Shown here piece by piece: positions 1 to 10,954 of a stretch of DNA of 64,000 nt (position 1 is its first letter; each line of letters opens with the position of its first letter). The notes beneath the pieces were generated by a model, which was not told the origin of the DNA, ran no database searches, and worked only from the letters and a program-made list of their open reading frames with translations. The position numbers and the translations under genes are program-made. The stretch lies in NCBI RefSeq assembly GCF_000807925.1, contig NZ_JRVC01000019.1, positions 1-64,000 on the forward strand, written 5' to 3'. Origin of the DNA: Novosphingobium subterraneum (GTDB lineage Bacteria > Pseudomonadota > Alphaproteobacteria > Sphingomonadales > Sphingomonadaceae).

Positions 1-1
1 G

Positions 2-526
2 GGCGGCGGCGGTCGCGGTGGGCCGGGCGGGTTAAACTCCGACGGCCGGGGGCGATGGAACCTCTCTGTGTTCCACACCGTGCGCTTCCAGCAATCGGTG
101 CAGATCGCGTCGGGTGGAACCGTGCTTAACCTTCTGGATGGCGATGCCATCAGCGGGAGCGTGGCGCGCCATTCGCTCGAGATGGAGGGCGGCGGATTCT
201 ATCGCGGGTTCGGCCTGCGCTTCAGTGGCAATTACACTGGCGGTTCCCGCATCGATGCCAGCGGCCTGCCGGGTTCCACAACTCTCAGGTTCGCGCCGAT
301 CGCGACATTCAACCTGCGCCTTTTCGCTGATTTGGGCAGAAAGGCGAAACTGGTGGAGCAGGTGCCGTTCCTGAAAGGCTCGCGCGTGTCTCTGTCTGTC
401 GACAACGTGTTCAACGCTCAGCAGCGGGTCACTGACGATAGCGGGGCGGTGCCACTGCGCTATCAGCCGGGGTATCAGGATCCGCGCGGCCGGGTGTTCG
501 AGATCGAGTTCCGCAAGCAGTTCTGA
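2..526 (+). CDS. TonB-dependent receptor-like outer membrane protein, C-terminal part
   Basis: The reading frame is open from the window edge and ends at 526, so the N-terminus lies outside. The visible 174 residues alternate polar and hydrophobic residues like a beta-barrel, contain a segment of the type seen before the last strands of TonB-dependent receptors (SLSVDNVFNAQQRVTD), and finish with FEIEFRKQF. A terminal phenylalanine is typical of outer membrane barrels inserted by the BAM machinery. The first residues form a glycine-rich stretch (about GGGGRGGPGG) followed by RWNLSVFHTVRF, which looks like a long extracellular loop next to a strand. The ligand cannot be told. The family call is good; the partial state is certain. 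Confidence 0.75.
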   Translation, partial: GGGGRGGPGGLNSDGRGRWNLSVFHTVRFQQSVQIASGGTVLNLLDGDAISGSVARHSLEMEGGGFYRGFGLRFSGNYTGGSRIDASGLPGSTTLRFAPIATFNLRLFADLGRKAKLVEQVPFLKGSRVSLSVDNVFNAQQRVTDDSGAVPLRYQPGYQDPRGRVFEIEFRKQF

Positions 527-530
527 CGGT

Positions 531-938
531 TCAGACGATCCGGCTCTTGCCTTGAACCCAGGCCCGGGCGCGTTCCTTGTGGCGTTCGCGCTCGGTCTGC
601 TCGAAGTTGTCGGAAAAGTGCCTGAGGGCGATGACTTGCGACAGGGGCAGTTTCTCCTCGAACATCACGCCGCAACGGCCATAACGGGCCCAGCGAATCT
701 GGCCGAAGGCTTCAATATGTTCACATTGCAGGATCGCTGAAGCGCCGACCGGGGGCAGGCCTTCCTCAGGAATAAGGGCGGCTCCGGTAGCCGAGAGATC
801 TTCGAGTATGCAGGACTGCACGCTTGTCAGGAGGATCAGGCGTGCGGGCAGATGCAGGCGAACGCGAGCGTCGCTACGCCGCCCCTGAGGAATGGCGCTT
901 GCGCTCGTTCCAGCCCTGCCAAATGGTTGACCGATCAT
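531..938 (-). CDS. PilZ domain protein
   Basis: This is a 135-residue protein with a PilZ-like core: an RRxxAR box (GRRSDARVRLHLPARL) followed about 25 residues later by a LEDLSATGAAL segment. These correspond to the RxxxR and D/NxSxxG motifs that bind cyclic di-GMP. The C-terminal 40 residues are charged and helical. The frame could extend to a TTG at 974, but neither start has a clear ribosome-binding site, so the ATG at 938 is preferred. The gene is divergent from uvrC and convergent with the receptor end four bases away. A role as a c-di-GMP effector is inferred from the family; the output is unknown. Confidence 0.75.
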   Translation of the reverse strand: MIGQPFGRAGTSASAIPQGRRSDARVRLHLPARLILLTSVQSCILEDLSATGAALIPEEGLPPVGASAILQCEHIEAFGQIRWARYGRCGVMFEEKLPLSQVIALRHFSDNFEQTERERHKERARAWVQGKSRIV

Positions 939-1068
939 GTGAGGCTTGTCGCGCAACGGCGCTAATACTGCCAAAACGGACCATGCGGGAAAACCCTGAT
1001 GACTTTGGGGAAACCGGCCACCTTGCCATTGCGCCGCGCGCTTCAGCGACTATTTGCAGGGGGACGCC

Positions 1069-3006
1069 ATGGCCCGCACGCCCGCCCCTCCACCCGACCG
1101 CGATACCGAGCGCTTCCACGAAGATCGCGCGTCCACCACCGTGCGCGGAGCGGACAAGCCGGACATTGAGCTGGGCGTGTCGGTCATCCGCGATACGGTG
1201 AACACGCTGCGGCCCAAGCCCGGCGTCTACCGCATGCTCGATGCGCGCGGGGACGTGCTCTACGTGGGCAAGGCACGGGCGCTGAAGAACCGCGTTGCGA
1301 ATTACACACAGGTGGATCGCCTGCCCAACCGCCTTCGCCGCATGGTCAGCCAGACGCGCAGCATGACGATTGTCACAACCAATTCCGAAGCCGAGGCGCT
1401 GCTGCTTGAAGCACAGCTGATCAAGCGCTTCCGCCCGCCCTACAACGTGCTGCTGCGCGATGACAAATCGTTCCCGTTCATCCTTTTGCGCGGCGATCAC
1501 GCGTTCCCGCGCATCCAGAAGCACCGGGGAGCGCGCAAGGCCAAGGGCAATTATTATGGCCCCTTTGCCAGCGCTGGCAGCGTCAACACCACGATCAACG
1601 CGTTGCAGAAGCTGTTTCTTCTTCGAAGCTGCAACGACGGCTTCATGGCGCGGCGTGACCGGCCTTGCCTGCTCTACCAGATCCGCCGTTGTTCGGCCCC
1701 TTGCGTCGACCGGATCAGCTCGGAGGACTACGGCGAACTGGTCCGGCAGGCGAAGGATTTCCTCGGCGGCAAATCAAGCGCCGTCCAACGCGAGATCGAG
1801 GCGCAGATGCAGGAGGCGGCAGAGAACCTTGACTTCGAGCGCGCCGCGATGCTGCGCGATCGCCTGCGCGCCGCCACCTTCATCCAGGGCAGCCAGGCGA
1901 TCAATGCCGAAGGGGTCGGCAATGCCGATGTCTTCGCCATGGCGGTCAAGAGCGGGCAGGTTGCGGTGCAGGCCTTCTTCATCCGCGGCGGGCAGAACTG
2001 GGGCCACCGCGCCTTCTTCCCCAGCCACACCGAGGGCCTGTCGGAGGAAGAGGTAATGACCAGCTTCCTCGCGCAGTTCTACGAGGAAGTGCCACCTGCA
2101 CGCCTGATCCTGGTGGACCGCGAACTGCCCGAGGCTGCGCTGCTGGCCGAAGCCCTGTGCGAGGGCGCGGGCGGCAAGGTCGAGATCTCGGTGCCACAGC
2201 GCGGCGACCGGCGCCGGTTGATGGAGCAGGCACAGCGCAACGCGGTGGAATCGCTCGACCGCCGCATGGCCGAAAGCGGCACCAAGGCCAAAGTCATGCG
2301 CGAGCTGGCCGAGTTCCTCGAGCTGCCGGAAGTGCCGCAGCGCATCGAGGTCTACGACAACAGCCACATTCAGGGCACCAATGCCTTGGGTGCGATGATC
2401 GTCGCGGGGCCGGAAGGCTTCTTGAAGGGCCAGTACCGCAAGTGGAACATCAAGACCGCGCAGACCAACGACGACTTCGGCATGATGCGCGAAGTGATGA
2501 CCCGCCGCTTCGGCAAGGTGCAGGAGGAAGATCCTGATCGCGAAAGCGGCATGTGGCCCGACCTCGTTCTGATCGACGGCGGCAAGGGGCAAATGTCGGC
2601 GGTGAAGGAAGCACTGGGCGAGCTTGGTATCGAGGACGTGCCGCTGATCGCGATTGCCAAGGGCCCCCACCACGGGCGCGAAGGGCGCGAGGTGTTCCAC
2701 TTCCCCGACGGGCGCGAGAAGATGCTTCCCGTGAACTCTCCGGTGCTGTTCCACCTCCAGAACATGCGCGACGAGGTCCACCGCTTCGCCATTGGCGCAC
2801 ACCGCGCCAAGCGGAGCCGGGCGATTACTGCAAGTCCGCTGGACGAAATCCCCGGCATCGGCCCGGCGCGCAAGCGCGCGCTGCTGCTGCACTTCGGCAC
2901 GGCGGGCAAGGTGCGCGCCGCCAGCCTTGATGATCTGCAGCGGGCACCGGGCGTCAGCGCGGCAGTGGCGCAAACCGTCTATGACTTCTATCATCCCAAT
3001 GGGTAG
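1069..3006 (+). CDS. uvrC: Excinuclease ABC subunit C
   Basis: UvrC makes both incisions around bulky DNA lesions in the UvrABC nucleotide excision repair pathway in the cytoplasm. The 645-residue product has the expected architecture. An N-terminal GIY-YIG nuclease domain is marked by KPGVYRMLDARGDVLYVGKA. A UVR motif for UvrB contact (QMQEAAENLDFERAAMLRDR) lies near residue 245. The RNase H-like C-terminal nuclease region includes VYDNSHIQGT and LVLIDGGKGQ. A helix-hairpin-helix pair ends the protein (IPGIGPARKRALL and APGVSAAVAQ). The frame also has an in-frame TTG at 1054, but the ATG at 1069 follows an AGGGGGA ribosome-binding site and is chosen. Confidence 0.97.
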   Translation: MARTPAPPPDRDTERFHEDRASTTVRGADKPDIELGVSVIRDTVNTLRPKPGVYRMLDARGDVLYVGKARALKNRVANYTQVDRLPNRLRRMVSQTRSMTIVTTNSEAEALLLEAQLIKRFRPPYNVLLRDDKSFPFILLRGDHAFPRIQKHRGARKAKGNYYGPFASAGSVNTTINALQKLFLLRSCNDGFMARRDRPCLLYQIRRCSAPCVDRISSEDYGELVRQAKDFLGGKSSAVQREIEAQMQEAAENLDFERAAMLRDRLRAATFIQGSQAINAEGVGNADVFAMAVKSGQVAVQAFFIRGGQNWGHRAFFPSHTEGLSEEEVMTSFLAQFYEEVPPARLILVDRELPEAALLAEALCEGAGGKVEISVPQRGDRRRLMEQAQRNAVESLDRRMAESGTKAKVMRELAEFLELPEVPQRIEVYDNSHIQGTNALGAMIVAGPEGFLKGQYRKWNIKTAQTNDDFGMMREVMTRRFGKVQEEDPDRESGMWPDLVLIDGGKGQMSAVKEALGELGIEDVPLIAIAKGPHHGREGREVFHFPDGREKMLPVNSPVLFHLQNMRDEVHRFAIGAHRAKRSRAITASPLDEIPGIGPARKRALLLHFGTAGKVRAASLDDLQRAPGVSAAVAQTVYDFYHPNG

Positions 3007-3021
3007 AGGATGGAGGCAAGG

Positions 3022-4080
3022 ATGGCAGACCAGCGCAGGGCATGGAGCGACGAGGCCGTGCGCCGGATCGAGGCGGACTTCAACCGCTCTGCCGACACCC
3101 ACCTGATCCGCGTCGAACTGCCCAAGTTTCCGGGGATCACGCTTTATCTCAAGGACGAGAGCGTCCACCCGACCGGCAGCCTCAAGCACCGCCTGGCGCG
3201 CTCGCTGATCCTCTATGGCCTGTGCAACAACCGCATCGGGCCCGGCACGTTGCTGGTCGATGCCACCAGCGGTTCGACCGCCGTTTCCGAGGCTTATTTC
3301 GCCAAGCTGATCGGCCTGAAATTCGTGGCTGTCATCCCGCGCAGCACCTCACCTGCGAAGATCGAGGCCATCCGCTTCCATGGCGGCGATGTTCACATGG
3401 TTGACAGCGCGAGCGAGATGTACCCTGCGGCAGAGCGACTTGCCGCCGAAGCGGGCGGACTGTTCCTTGATCAGTTCACTTACGCTGAACGGGCAACGGA
3501 CTGGCGCGGCAACAACAACATCGCGCAGTCGATCTTCCAGCAGATGGCGCGCGAGGACCATCCGGTGCCGGCCTGGATCGTCTGCGGGGCAGGGACGGGC
3601 GGCACTTCGGCCACGCTTGGCCGCTTCATCCGCTATGGCCGATATCCGACGCGGCTTTGCGTGGCCGATCCCGAAGGCTCCGTCTTCCATCGTCACCATG
3701 CCGATCGTAGCGTGACAGCACCGCCGCAGGGTGCGTGCTGCCTGATCGAAGGCATCGGCCGCCCACGCGTCGAACCTTCCTTCGTGCCGGAGGTGATCGA
3801 TCGCATGATCGCCGTGCCGGATGCTGCTTCGATCGGTGCAATGCGTGCCATCGCCACGCGGATCGGCAGGCCAGTGGGCGGCTCGACCGGAACGAATATC
3901 CACGCCTGCCTGCAGCTGGTCGAAGAGATGGCGGCTGCGGGTGAGGTGGGATCGATCGTAACGATTCTGTGTGATTCGGGCTTGCGCTATGCCCAGACCT
4001 ATTACGATGATCAGTGGCTGGAAGCGCAGGGCTTACATTGGCGCGAATTTGGCCAAAAGGCGACACACTTGCTTAATTAA
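3022..4080 (+). CDS. PLP-dependent cysteine synthase/desulfhydrase family protein
   Basis: This 352-residue enzyme belongs to fold type II of pyridoxal-phosphate enzymes. The Schiff-base lysine is in [14 protein letters not shown], and [11 protein letters not shown] is the substrate-carboxylate loop. A glycine-rich phosphate-binding loop follows ([15 protein letters not shown]). The sequence near the C-terminus ([18 protein letters not shown]) resembles the Cds1-type cysteine desulfhydrases and cysteine synthases. It probably makes or breaks down cysteine, but the direction cannot be decided from sequence. It starts 15 bases after uvrC, so co-transcription is likely. The first ATG at 3010 is possible, but the ATG at 3022 has GGAGG at the right distance. 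Confidence 0.85.
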   Translation: MADQRRAWSDEAVRRIEADFNRSADTHLIRVELPKFPGITLYLKDESVHPTGSLKHRLARSLILYGLCNNRIGPGTLLVDATSGSTAVSEAYFAKLIGLKFVAVIPRSTSPAKIEAIRFHGGDVHMVDSASEMYPAAERLAAEAGGLFLDQFTYAERATDWRGNNNIAQSIFQQMAREDHPVPAWIVCGAGTGGTSATLGRFIRYGRYPTRLCVADPEGSVFHRHHADRSVTAPPQGACCLIEGIGRPRVEPSFVPEVIDRMIAVPDAASIGAMRAIATRIGRPVGGSTGTNIHACLQLVEEMAAAGEVGSIVTILCDSGLRYAQTYYDDQWLEAQGLHWREFGQKATHLLN

Positions 4081-4208
4081 AGGAGGATATACGCAAAAAC
4101 ACTATTGACGCATCGGTAACCTATTCTGTTTGGAGCGGTTTCAGGCTGCTGCTGTCTGTTGTCTACAGAAGTTGCATCGAATATGGATGAAGCCGGGGGG
4201 CTAGTGGC

Positions 4209-5138
4209 ATGGCGGGGCTGAATTTGCGCAAGGCAGCGCTTCCGCTGGCAGCGGGCCTGCTGCTGAGCGTTTCTGCTCCTGCGCATGCGCAATCCGCCAA
4301 TGGAGTCGGGTCGCCCTTTGAACTGGCTTTCTGGCAGTCGGTGGCAGGAAGCGACGATCCGGCGGTCTATGATGCCTATCTGCAGCAGTACCCTGCCGGC
4401 ACCTTTGCCGGATTGGCGCGAGCGAAACTTGCCACCTTGCGCAAGGCTCCGATTTCGCCTGCTGCAGTCGCGCCGGTGGCCGCTCCAGCCGTTGCGCCGG
4501 TTGCGGCGCCTGCGGCTCAACTGACGCCGGCCGTGGCGACCGTGGTGTCGCAGCCGGCTCCGCCGTCCGCGCCGCCAACGCCTGTCGCTGCAACTGCGCC
4601 AGCGGCCGCGTCTGTGCCGATGCAGAGCCCCGCGGAACCAAAGCCAGCAGTGGTTGCAGCGCCCAAGGCTGCCATTGCCGAAGCCTCGGACGTGACCAGT
4701 GATGCGAACCTGCTGCTCGAACTCGCGAGGTCGCAGGAAGTTGGCGGCGGCACGGACCGGGTCGCTGCAGCAAATGGCTTTGCGTTGCCCCCGCGGCCAG
4801 TCCTGACCGAAATTGCCGACCTGTCCTTGCCAACCTCGTTCTGCTCGGCCGAACAGCGCAATGCGTTCTACGAGACCCGCTACAAGCCGCACCTCGATCT
4901 TGCCCGCGCCAACAATGATGCGGCCATTGCCCATATGCAGAAGCTGCAGCAGGCCTATGACAGTTTTCAGCTGTCCCGCGATCCTTCGCCGATGAATGCC
5001 CTGGCGGCGGAAGCCAGCTCCTACCAGCAGCAGGTCGCCGCTACCGCCTATGCGCGTCAGGCTGCGGTGGTTCGCCAGTTCGACCAGCTCATGGCCTTGC
5101 CGATAACGGCCTGCCAGATCGCGACGGCGACGAAGTGA
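4209..5138 (+). CDS. Secreted protein of unknown function with Ala/Pro-rich linker
   Basis: I do not recognise the function. The 309-residue product begins with a clear Sec signal peptide (hydrophobic AALPLAAGLLLSVSAPAHAQ, cut after AHA). Next comes a short module, residues about 35-80, with the pattern ELAFWQSVAGSDDPAVYDAYL and ending YPAGTFAGLARAKL. This kind of segment is found as an accessory module in various sphingomonad envelope proteins. A low-complexity linker of Ala, Pro and Val runs to about residue 150. The C-terminal half is predicted mostly helical (EQRNAFYETRYKPHLDLARANN). The stop codon overlaps the GTG of the next gene by four bases, so the two are translationally coupled. 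Confidence 0.7.
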   Translation: MAGLNLRKAALPLAAGLLLSVSAPAHAQSANGVGSPFELAFWQSVAGSDDPAVYDAYLQQYPAGTFAGLARAKLATLRKAPISPAAVAPVAAPAVAPVAAPAAQLTPAVATVVSQPAPPSAPPTPVAATAPAAASVPMQSPAEPKPAVVAAPKAAIAEASDVTSDANLLLELARSQEVGGGTDRVAAANGFALPPRPVLTEIADLSLPTSFCSAEQRNAFYETRYKPHLDLARANNDAAIAHMQKLQQAYDSFQLSRDPSPMNALAAEASSYQQQVAATAYARQAAVVRQFDQLMALPITACQIATATK

Positions 5139-5587
5139 GGCGCGCGGTGGAACTGGGAATGGCTGGCGTGCTGCTTGCAGCAACCCCGGCCCAGGCCGAA
5201 GCGTGCCTTGACCGTGAAACCATCACTGCGGCGCGCGTTCACGAATTCGAGACGATGATGATGGCGGTGACCCTGCGCTGCAAGGCGATCGGCACCGATA
5301 TCGGGCCGGTCATCGAAGCCATGATGGGCACGCACCGCCCGATCTTTGCGGCGGCGGACCGGCGCATGCGCGCGTTCTTCGCGCCGCAGAAGCGGGCGTA
5401 CGAAAGCTATTCCACGCAACTTGGCAACCGCTATGGCGGGGGCGCGACTGACACTGCCAACTGTCACCGTTTCGAGAAAGTCGCCCGGGAACTTGCCGGC
5501 AAACCCGGTGTGACGTCGCTCGGACGGGTGGTCTTCGCAATGATCGACAAGCCCCGCATCGTCGGCGCCGTCTGTGCCAAGCCCTGA
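5135..5587 (+). CDS. Small exported protein of unknown function
   Basis: A 150-residue protein starting at a GTG inside the stop of the preceding gene (GTGA overlap). It has a short signal peptide (VELGMAGVLLAATPAQAEA). The mature part has three cysteines (in ACLDRE, LRCKAIG and TANCHRF) plus one near the end (GAVCAKP), compatible with disulfide bonds in the periplasm. Methionine-rich helices follow (FETMMMAVTLRCK). No enzyme motif is visible. Tight coupling with the upstream secreted protein suggests that the two products act together. The gene ends at 5587 and the convergent tesB ends at 5588, with no base between them. Confidence 0.65.
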   Translation: MRRAVELGMAGVLLAATPAQAEACLDRETITAARVHEFETMMMAVTLRCKAIGTDIGPVIEAMMGTHRPIFAAADRRMRAFFAPQKRAYESYSTQLGNRYGGGATDTANCHRFEKVARELAGKPGVTSLGRVVFAMIDKPRIVGAVCAKP

Positions 5588-6490
5588 TCAGTCGGCAGAC
5601 GTCTTCCGCTCGATCGGTCGAATCAGGCCTTCCTGCGCCACGCTGGCGACAAGACGGCCATCACGCGTGTAGATCCGTCCGCGATTGAAACCGCGCGCGC
5701 GCCCTGCCCAGGGACTGTCGCACGCATAGAGCATCCATTCGTCCGCGCGGAACTCGTCGTGGAACCAGATCGCATGATCGAGGCTCGCCCCCATCAGGTT
5801 GCCTTTCGACCAGCTGATGTCGTGCGGGAGGGTGGACGTGCCAAGCAAGGTCATGTCGCTGGCATAGGCCAGGACCGCACGGTGGATGCGGGGATCATCG
5901 GGCAGGGCGCCAACCGAGCGGAACCAGGTGTGCGCACGCGGTTCTTGCGGTCCATTGTTCATCCAGTGCCGGGCCTCGATGGGGCGCAGCTCTATCGGCC
6001 GCGGCTGCAGCATTTGCTGGCGCTGCTTCTCGGGCATCTTTGCGGCATAACGCAGGCGCAACTCGCTCTCGCTGGCAAGGTCGTCCGGCCCCACGACCTG
6101 GGGCATCGGCTCTGCATGGTGTCGCCCGTCCTCGCGCCGGTGGAACGAAGCGACCATGTTGAGAATCGGCTTGCCCAGCTGGCTGGCGACCACCCTGCGG
6201 TTCGAAAAGCTGCCGCCATCGAGGTCACGCTCGACCTTGAAGTCGATCTCGTGATCCTCGTTTCCGCCGCGCAGGAAATAGGCATGGAGCGAATGGACGG
6301 GGCGGTCGGCGGGGACGGTGCGTTCTGCACTTGCCAAGGCCTGCCCGATCACCTGGCCGCCGAACACGCGGCCGACGCCGCCGATCTTGCGACGACCCTC
6401 GAAGCGGTCGCCGCCGTGGTCCTTCACGTCGAGAAGGTCGAGCAGTCTTTCGACGAGTTCCTGCGGTGTCGGATTTTCAGAGTCGGTCAT
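5588..6490 (-). CDS. tesB: Acyl-CoA thioesterase II
   Basis: TesB hydrolyses medium- and long-chain acyl-CoA to free fatty acid and CoA in the cytoplasm. The 300-residue product has the double hot-dog layout of the family. The first half contains RVFGGQVIGQALASAERTVP and PVHSLHAYFLRGGNEDHEI. The second contains HDISWSKGNLMGASLDHAIWFH and ends with a strand GRLVASVAQEGLIR. The family's catalytic Asp (LDHAIWFH segment) and Gln (VAQEGLIR) are present. It starts with MTDSENPTPQEL at 6490. It sits alone, divergent from nothing close and convergent with the secreted pair. Confidence 0.95.
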   Translation of the reverse strand: MTDSENPTPQELVERLLDLLDVKDHGGDRFEGRRKIGGVGRVFGGQVIGQALASAERTVPADRPVHSLHAYFLRGGNEDHEIDFKVERDLDGGSFSNRRVVASQLGKPILNMVASFHRREDGRHHAEPMPQVVGPDDLASESELRLRYAAKMPEKQRQQMLQPRPIELRPIEARHWMNNGPQEPRAHTWFRSVGALPDDPRIHRAVLAYASDMTLLGTSTLPHDISWSKGNLMGASLDHAIWFHDEFRADEWMLYACDSPWAGRARGFNRGRIYTRDGRLVASVAQEGLIRPIERKTSAD

Positions 6491-6535
6491 GCGAACGCGA
6501 TGGACGTGGCTGCCGTTTACGTCAACGGGATCAAT

Positions 6536-7417
6536 TCAGCGCAAGCCACGCGCCTTGGCATAGACCCGCCAGCACAGCGCCTTGGCGCGATTGCCATTCG
6601 GCCAGCGGCCGGGCGGGCGTGGCTTCATGCCAAACTTGCGCAGCAACCCGTTGAAGGCGCGCGCGTCTGCTTCGGCAAAACTCCATTCTGATCGCCAGGT
6701 GATCGAGAGGGAAACCGAGGGCTGCGGGCCGTTGCGTACAAAATGGGGCGACATCACCGGCACGTAGAGCGCCTCGCCCGGGGACAGCGACCAGTCCTTG
6801 CCGCCGCCGAGCAATTCATCGCGCCAGAACAGGTCTCGCCCGCCGCCGGTGTGATAGGTCTCGTGCGTTTCGTCCGGGGCAAAGCGGGCATCGCCTGCCG
6901 GAAACATCGTCATGACCTTCGACCCCATCACCTGAAGGAGGATGTTGTGTTCGGGGTCGAAGTGATAGGGTGTCACGCCGCCCGGGCTGGTCACGAAGAT
7001 GAAGCCCTGCGGTTTCAGCATTGCGCCCGTGCGCTGTTCGATGACCGGGCGCAATTCGTCGAGCAGGCTGTCGAGAAGCTCCGCATAGGCGGGGATCTGC
7101 TCGATATTCTTGAGAGCCGCCCAGCTGCCGGTGGATGCGATGTTGCGGATCGTCTCGCCGATACCAATGCCGTTGGCGGGAGCTTTTTCCCCGTTGAGCC
7201 CCAATGGCAAGGCCGCACGATTGTATTCGACCGAGCGGTCCGGCAGCGCCTCGCCAAGGATAGCGAGGGCATCGGGATGCATCAGCGGGTGCATGCCCAG
7301 CCGGTGGACCAGCTTGTGCGGCACTTCCGGATAGGAGGCGGCGAAAGCGGCGCGCGAGGTCTCGTCGAAAGCGTCGAGGGGCGCGGCTCCGCCAGCGAAG
7401 GCAATCGGTTTGTTCAT
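6536..7417 (-). CDS. Cupin-like/JmjC domain protein
   Basis: This 293-residue protein has a cupin barrel of the JmjC/cupin_8 type. The putative Fe(II) ligands are the HxD pair in TPYHFDPEHN and a distal histidine in VMSPHFVRNG, the pattern of 2-oxoglutarate-dependent oxygenases. The family hydroxylates proteins or small molecules; the substrate here is unknown. The frame stays open to 7582, but the ATG at 7417 (MNKPIAFAGG) overlaps the stop of the upstream acetyltransferase by four bases (ATGA), which marks a two-gene operon and decides the start. Confidence 0.75.
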   Translation of the reverse strand: MNKPIAFAGGAAPLDAFDETSRAAFAASYPEVPHKLVHRLGMHPLMHPDALAILGEALPDRSVEYNRAALPLGLNGEKAPANGIGIGETIRNIASTGSWAALKNIEQIPAYAELLDSLLDELRPVIEQRTGAMLKPQGFIFVTSPGGVTPYHFDPEHNILLQVMGSKVMTMFPAGDARFAPDETHETYHTGGGRDLFWRDELLGGGKDWSLSPGEALYVPVMSPHFVRNGPQPSVSLSITWRSEWSFAEADARAFNGLLRKFGMKPRPPGRWPNGNRAKALCWRVYAKARGLR

Positions 7418-8583
7418 CGGCTCAGTCCGACAGGGTTGCGCCCCAATTCGAGCGACAGGAGAGTTTCGAAGAACCTGCGCCGGATACTGCCGCCGATGGC
7501 AACCGAAATGCGTCCGATCGGCCGGCGTTCGGTCCAGAGGCTGTCGATCATCGGATGATCGGGTGCGGCGCAGCTGTCGCACCAGCTGATGTCCGGTCGC
7601 GACAGGAGTGCGAGGTTCTCGCGCTGCAACAGGACGCCGGGAGAAAAGCGCGCGAAATCCTCGTCGAAGGCGGTCTTGTAGGAGAAGCTGCCGGGCGGCG
7701 TCAGGAAATTGGCCAGCATTGCGATGTGGCGCCCGTCCAGCGTCAGCGCCAGGCGCTCCAGCCTGCCAATCCCCGCAGCTTCGACAAGCGCCTTGCGAAA
7801 CAGCGATTCCGTCGTGGACGCACAGGCCATTGCGCTGCCACTGGTGCCTTTCCAGCCGCGCCTTTCAAGCAGGAGAAACTGCTCGATCCAGCTTTCGAGA
7901 TCCGTGGCATCCAGCTGTCGTTCGAAGGCCAGCGTGCCCTGTTCGGCCAGGCGCGCGTGCTGGCGACGCAACTCCTTGCGTTTCTTGCCGGTCAGCGCGC
8001 GCTCGAGGTAAAGATCCGGCGAAAGCGGCGAATGCAGCATGGCCCGTCGTTCGCGCATGACGAGCGCAGACTTGCGGCCCTGCAGTTCGGACAGTTCGAA
8101 CAACGCCGCGGTCAATGGCTGTTCCAGAGGCATTGCGGGCAGGTGCAGGAACAGAGCCTGTTCGCGTGTCGCCGCTTCGTCGGCCCAATGCAACAGCGCT
8201 TGCCAGAACACTCTCTCGCAGCCGGCCCGAACCAAGGGCACGCCCAGAAAGGCGTTGGGATGCAGCCAGCTCGCCAAGTGCGGCAGCGGCCAACGCCCAT
8301 AGCGGCGCGGCCTGGTCAGCGGCATCAGCGCGGCCAGTTCGCCACCAATCTCGACGGTCAGCAAGCGCTTGGTCCCCTGGGGATCGAAGGCTTCGAGCGA
8401 GGGTATGAGATACCAGGGTTCAAAGAAGGGATTGGTTGTCGAGGCACTCTCGGCCAGCGCCTGCCACTGCGCCGGTCGTCCGTCGACCGTCCACTCGCGC
8501 CAAGGCCGCACCGTTGCCACCGCCGCGCTCGGCGGACAGAAGGAACTGGGCGTGCTTGCCATGGTGAATGTCGCGACGTTCAA
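7414..8583 (-). CDS. GNAT family acetyltransferase, CelD/BcsL-like
   Basis: A 389-residue protein of the acetyltransferase-6 (CelD/FemAB-like) type. Its core has GKKRKELRRQHARLAEQG, typical of this family, followed by an acceptor region (LERRGWKGTSGSAMAC) and LTLDGRHIAMLANFL. The final part, YKTAFDEDFARFSPGVLLQREN, matches the family's common FDxxFxxxSPGxLL pattern. Members transfer acyl groups during polysaccharide or lipid metabolism; the substrate is not known here. The start is uncertain: a TTG at 8583 has GGAG upstream, and the alternative ATG is at 8562. It is coupled to the downstream JmjC gene. Confidence 0.75.
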   Translation of the reverse strand: MNVATFTMASTPSSFCPPSAAVATVRPWREWTVDGRPAQWQALAESASTTNPFFEPWYLIPSLEAFDPQGTKRLLTVEIGGELAALMPLTRPRRYGRWPLPHLASWLHPNAFLGVPLVRAGCERVFWQALLHWADEAATREQALFLHLPAMPLEQPLTAALFELSELQGRKSALVMRERRAMLHSPLSPDLYLERALTGKKRKELRRQHARLAEQGTLAFERQLDATDLESWIEQFLLLERRGWKGTSGSAMACASTTESLFRKALVEAAGIGRLERLALTLDGRHIAMLANFLTPPGSFSYKTAFDEDFARFSPGVLLQRENLALLSRPDISWCDSCAAPDHPMIDSLWTERRPIGRISVAIGGSIRRRFFETLLSLELGRNPVGLSR

Positions 8584-8651
8584 GTTCTCGGGTCTCCGCC
8601 ACCGGCCTTAGGTGGAATGCCCGAAAACTCGGTTAACAAGCCAGCAAAGAA

Positions 8652-8684
8652 ATACCCCGCCCGGATTGCTCCGGACGGGGCATC
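8652..8684 (-). terminator. Probable intrinsic terminator of hppA
   Basis: Read on the minus strand, a GC-rich hairpin follows the hppA stop: CCCCGTCCGG, a six-base loop, then CCGGGCGGGG with one mispair. A T-rich stretch (ATTTCTTTG) comes next. It lies 27 bases after the hppA stop and before the 5' end of the acetyltransferase gene. Confidence 0.75.
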
Positions 8685-8710
8685 CTCTCCCCAACTTGGG
8701 CGTTGGCTCC

Positions 8711-10834
<2,124 letters not shown>

Positions 10835-10923
10835 GTTGGCATCCCCCTTTATGTCCGGTGCCACGAGTGGCCCGTCCCCGTCGTTGCGGGTGGGGGGAAG
10901 CTATCGTTTTATTTCTGCCCCGC

Positions 10924-10953
10924 AAGCCCTTCCATGACCTTGGCCAAGGGCTT
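10924..10953. other. Hairpin-forming inverted repeat after thiL
   Basis: AAGCCCTT and AAGGGCTT flank a centre that contains the palindrome CCTTGGCCAAGG. It begins two bases after the thiL stop. Read on the plus strand it is followed by TTTTT, but no plus-strand gene precedes it. On the minus strand it would form a stem behind thiL without a T-tract. It could act as a 3' stabilising stem or a weak terminator. Confidence 0.4.
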
Positions 10954-10954
10954 T

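Noticed and set aside
1774-3189. A 471-codon minus-strand open frame
   Set aside because: It is antisense to uvrC and the start of the PLP enzyme and shows no protein family features.
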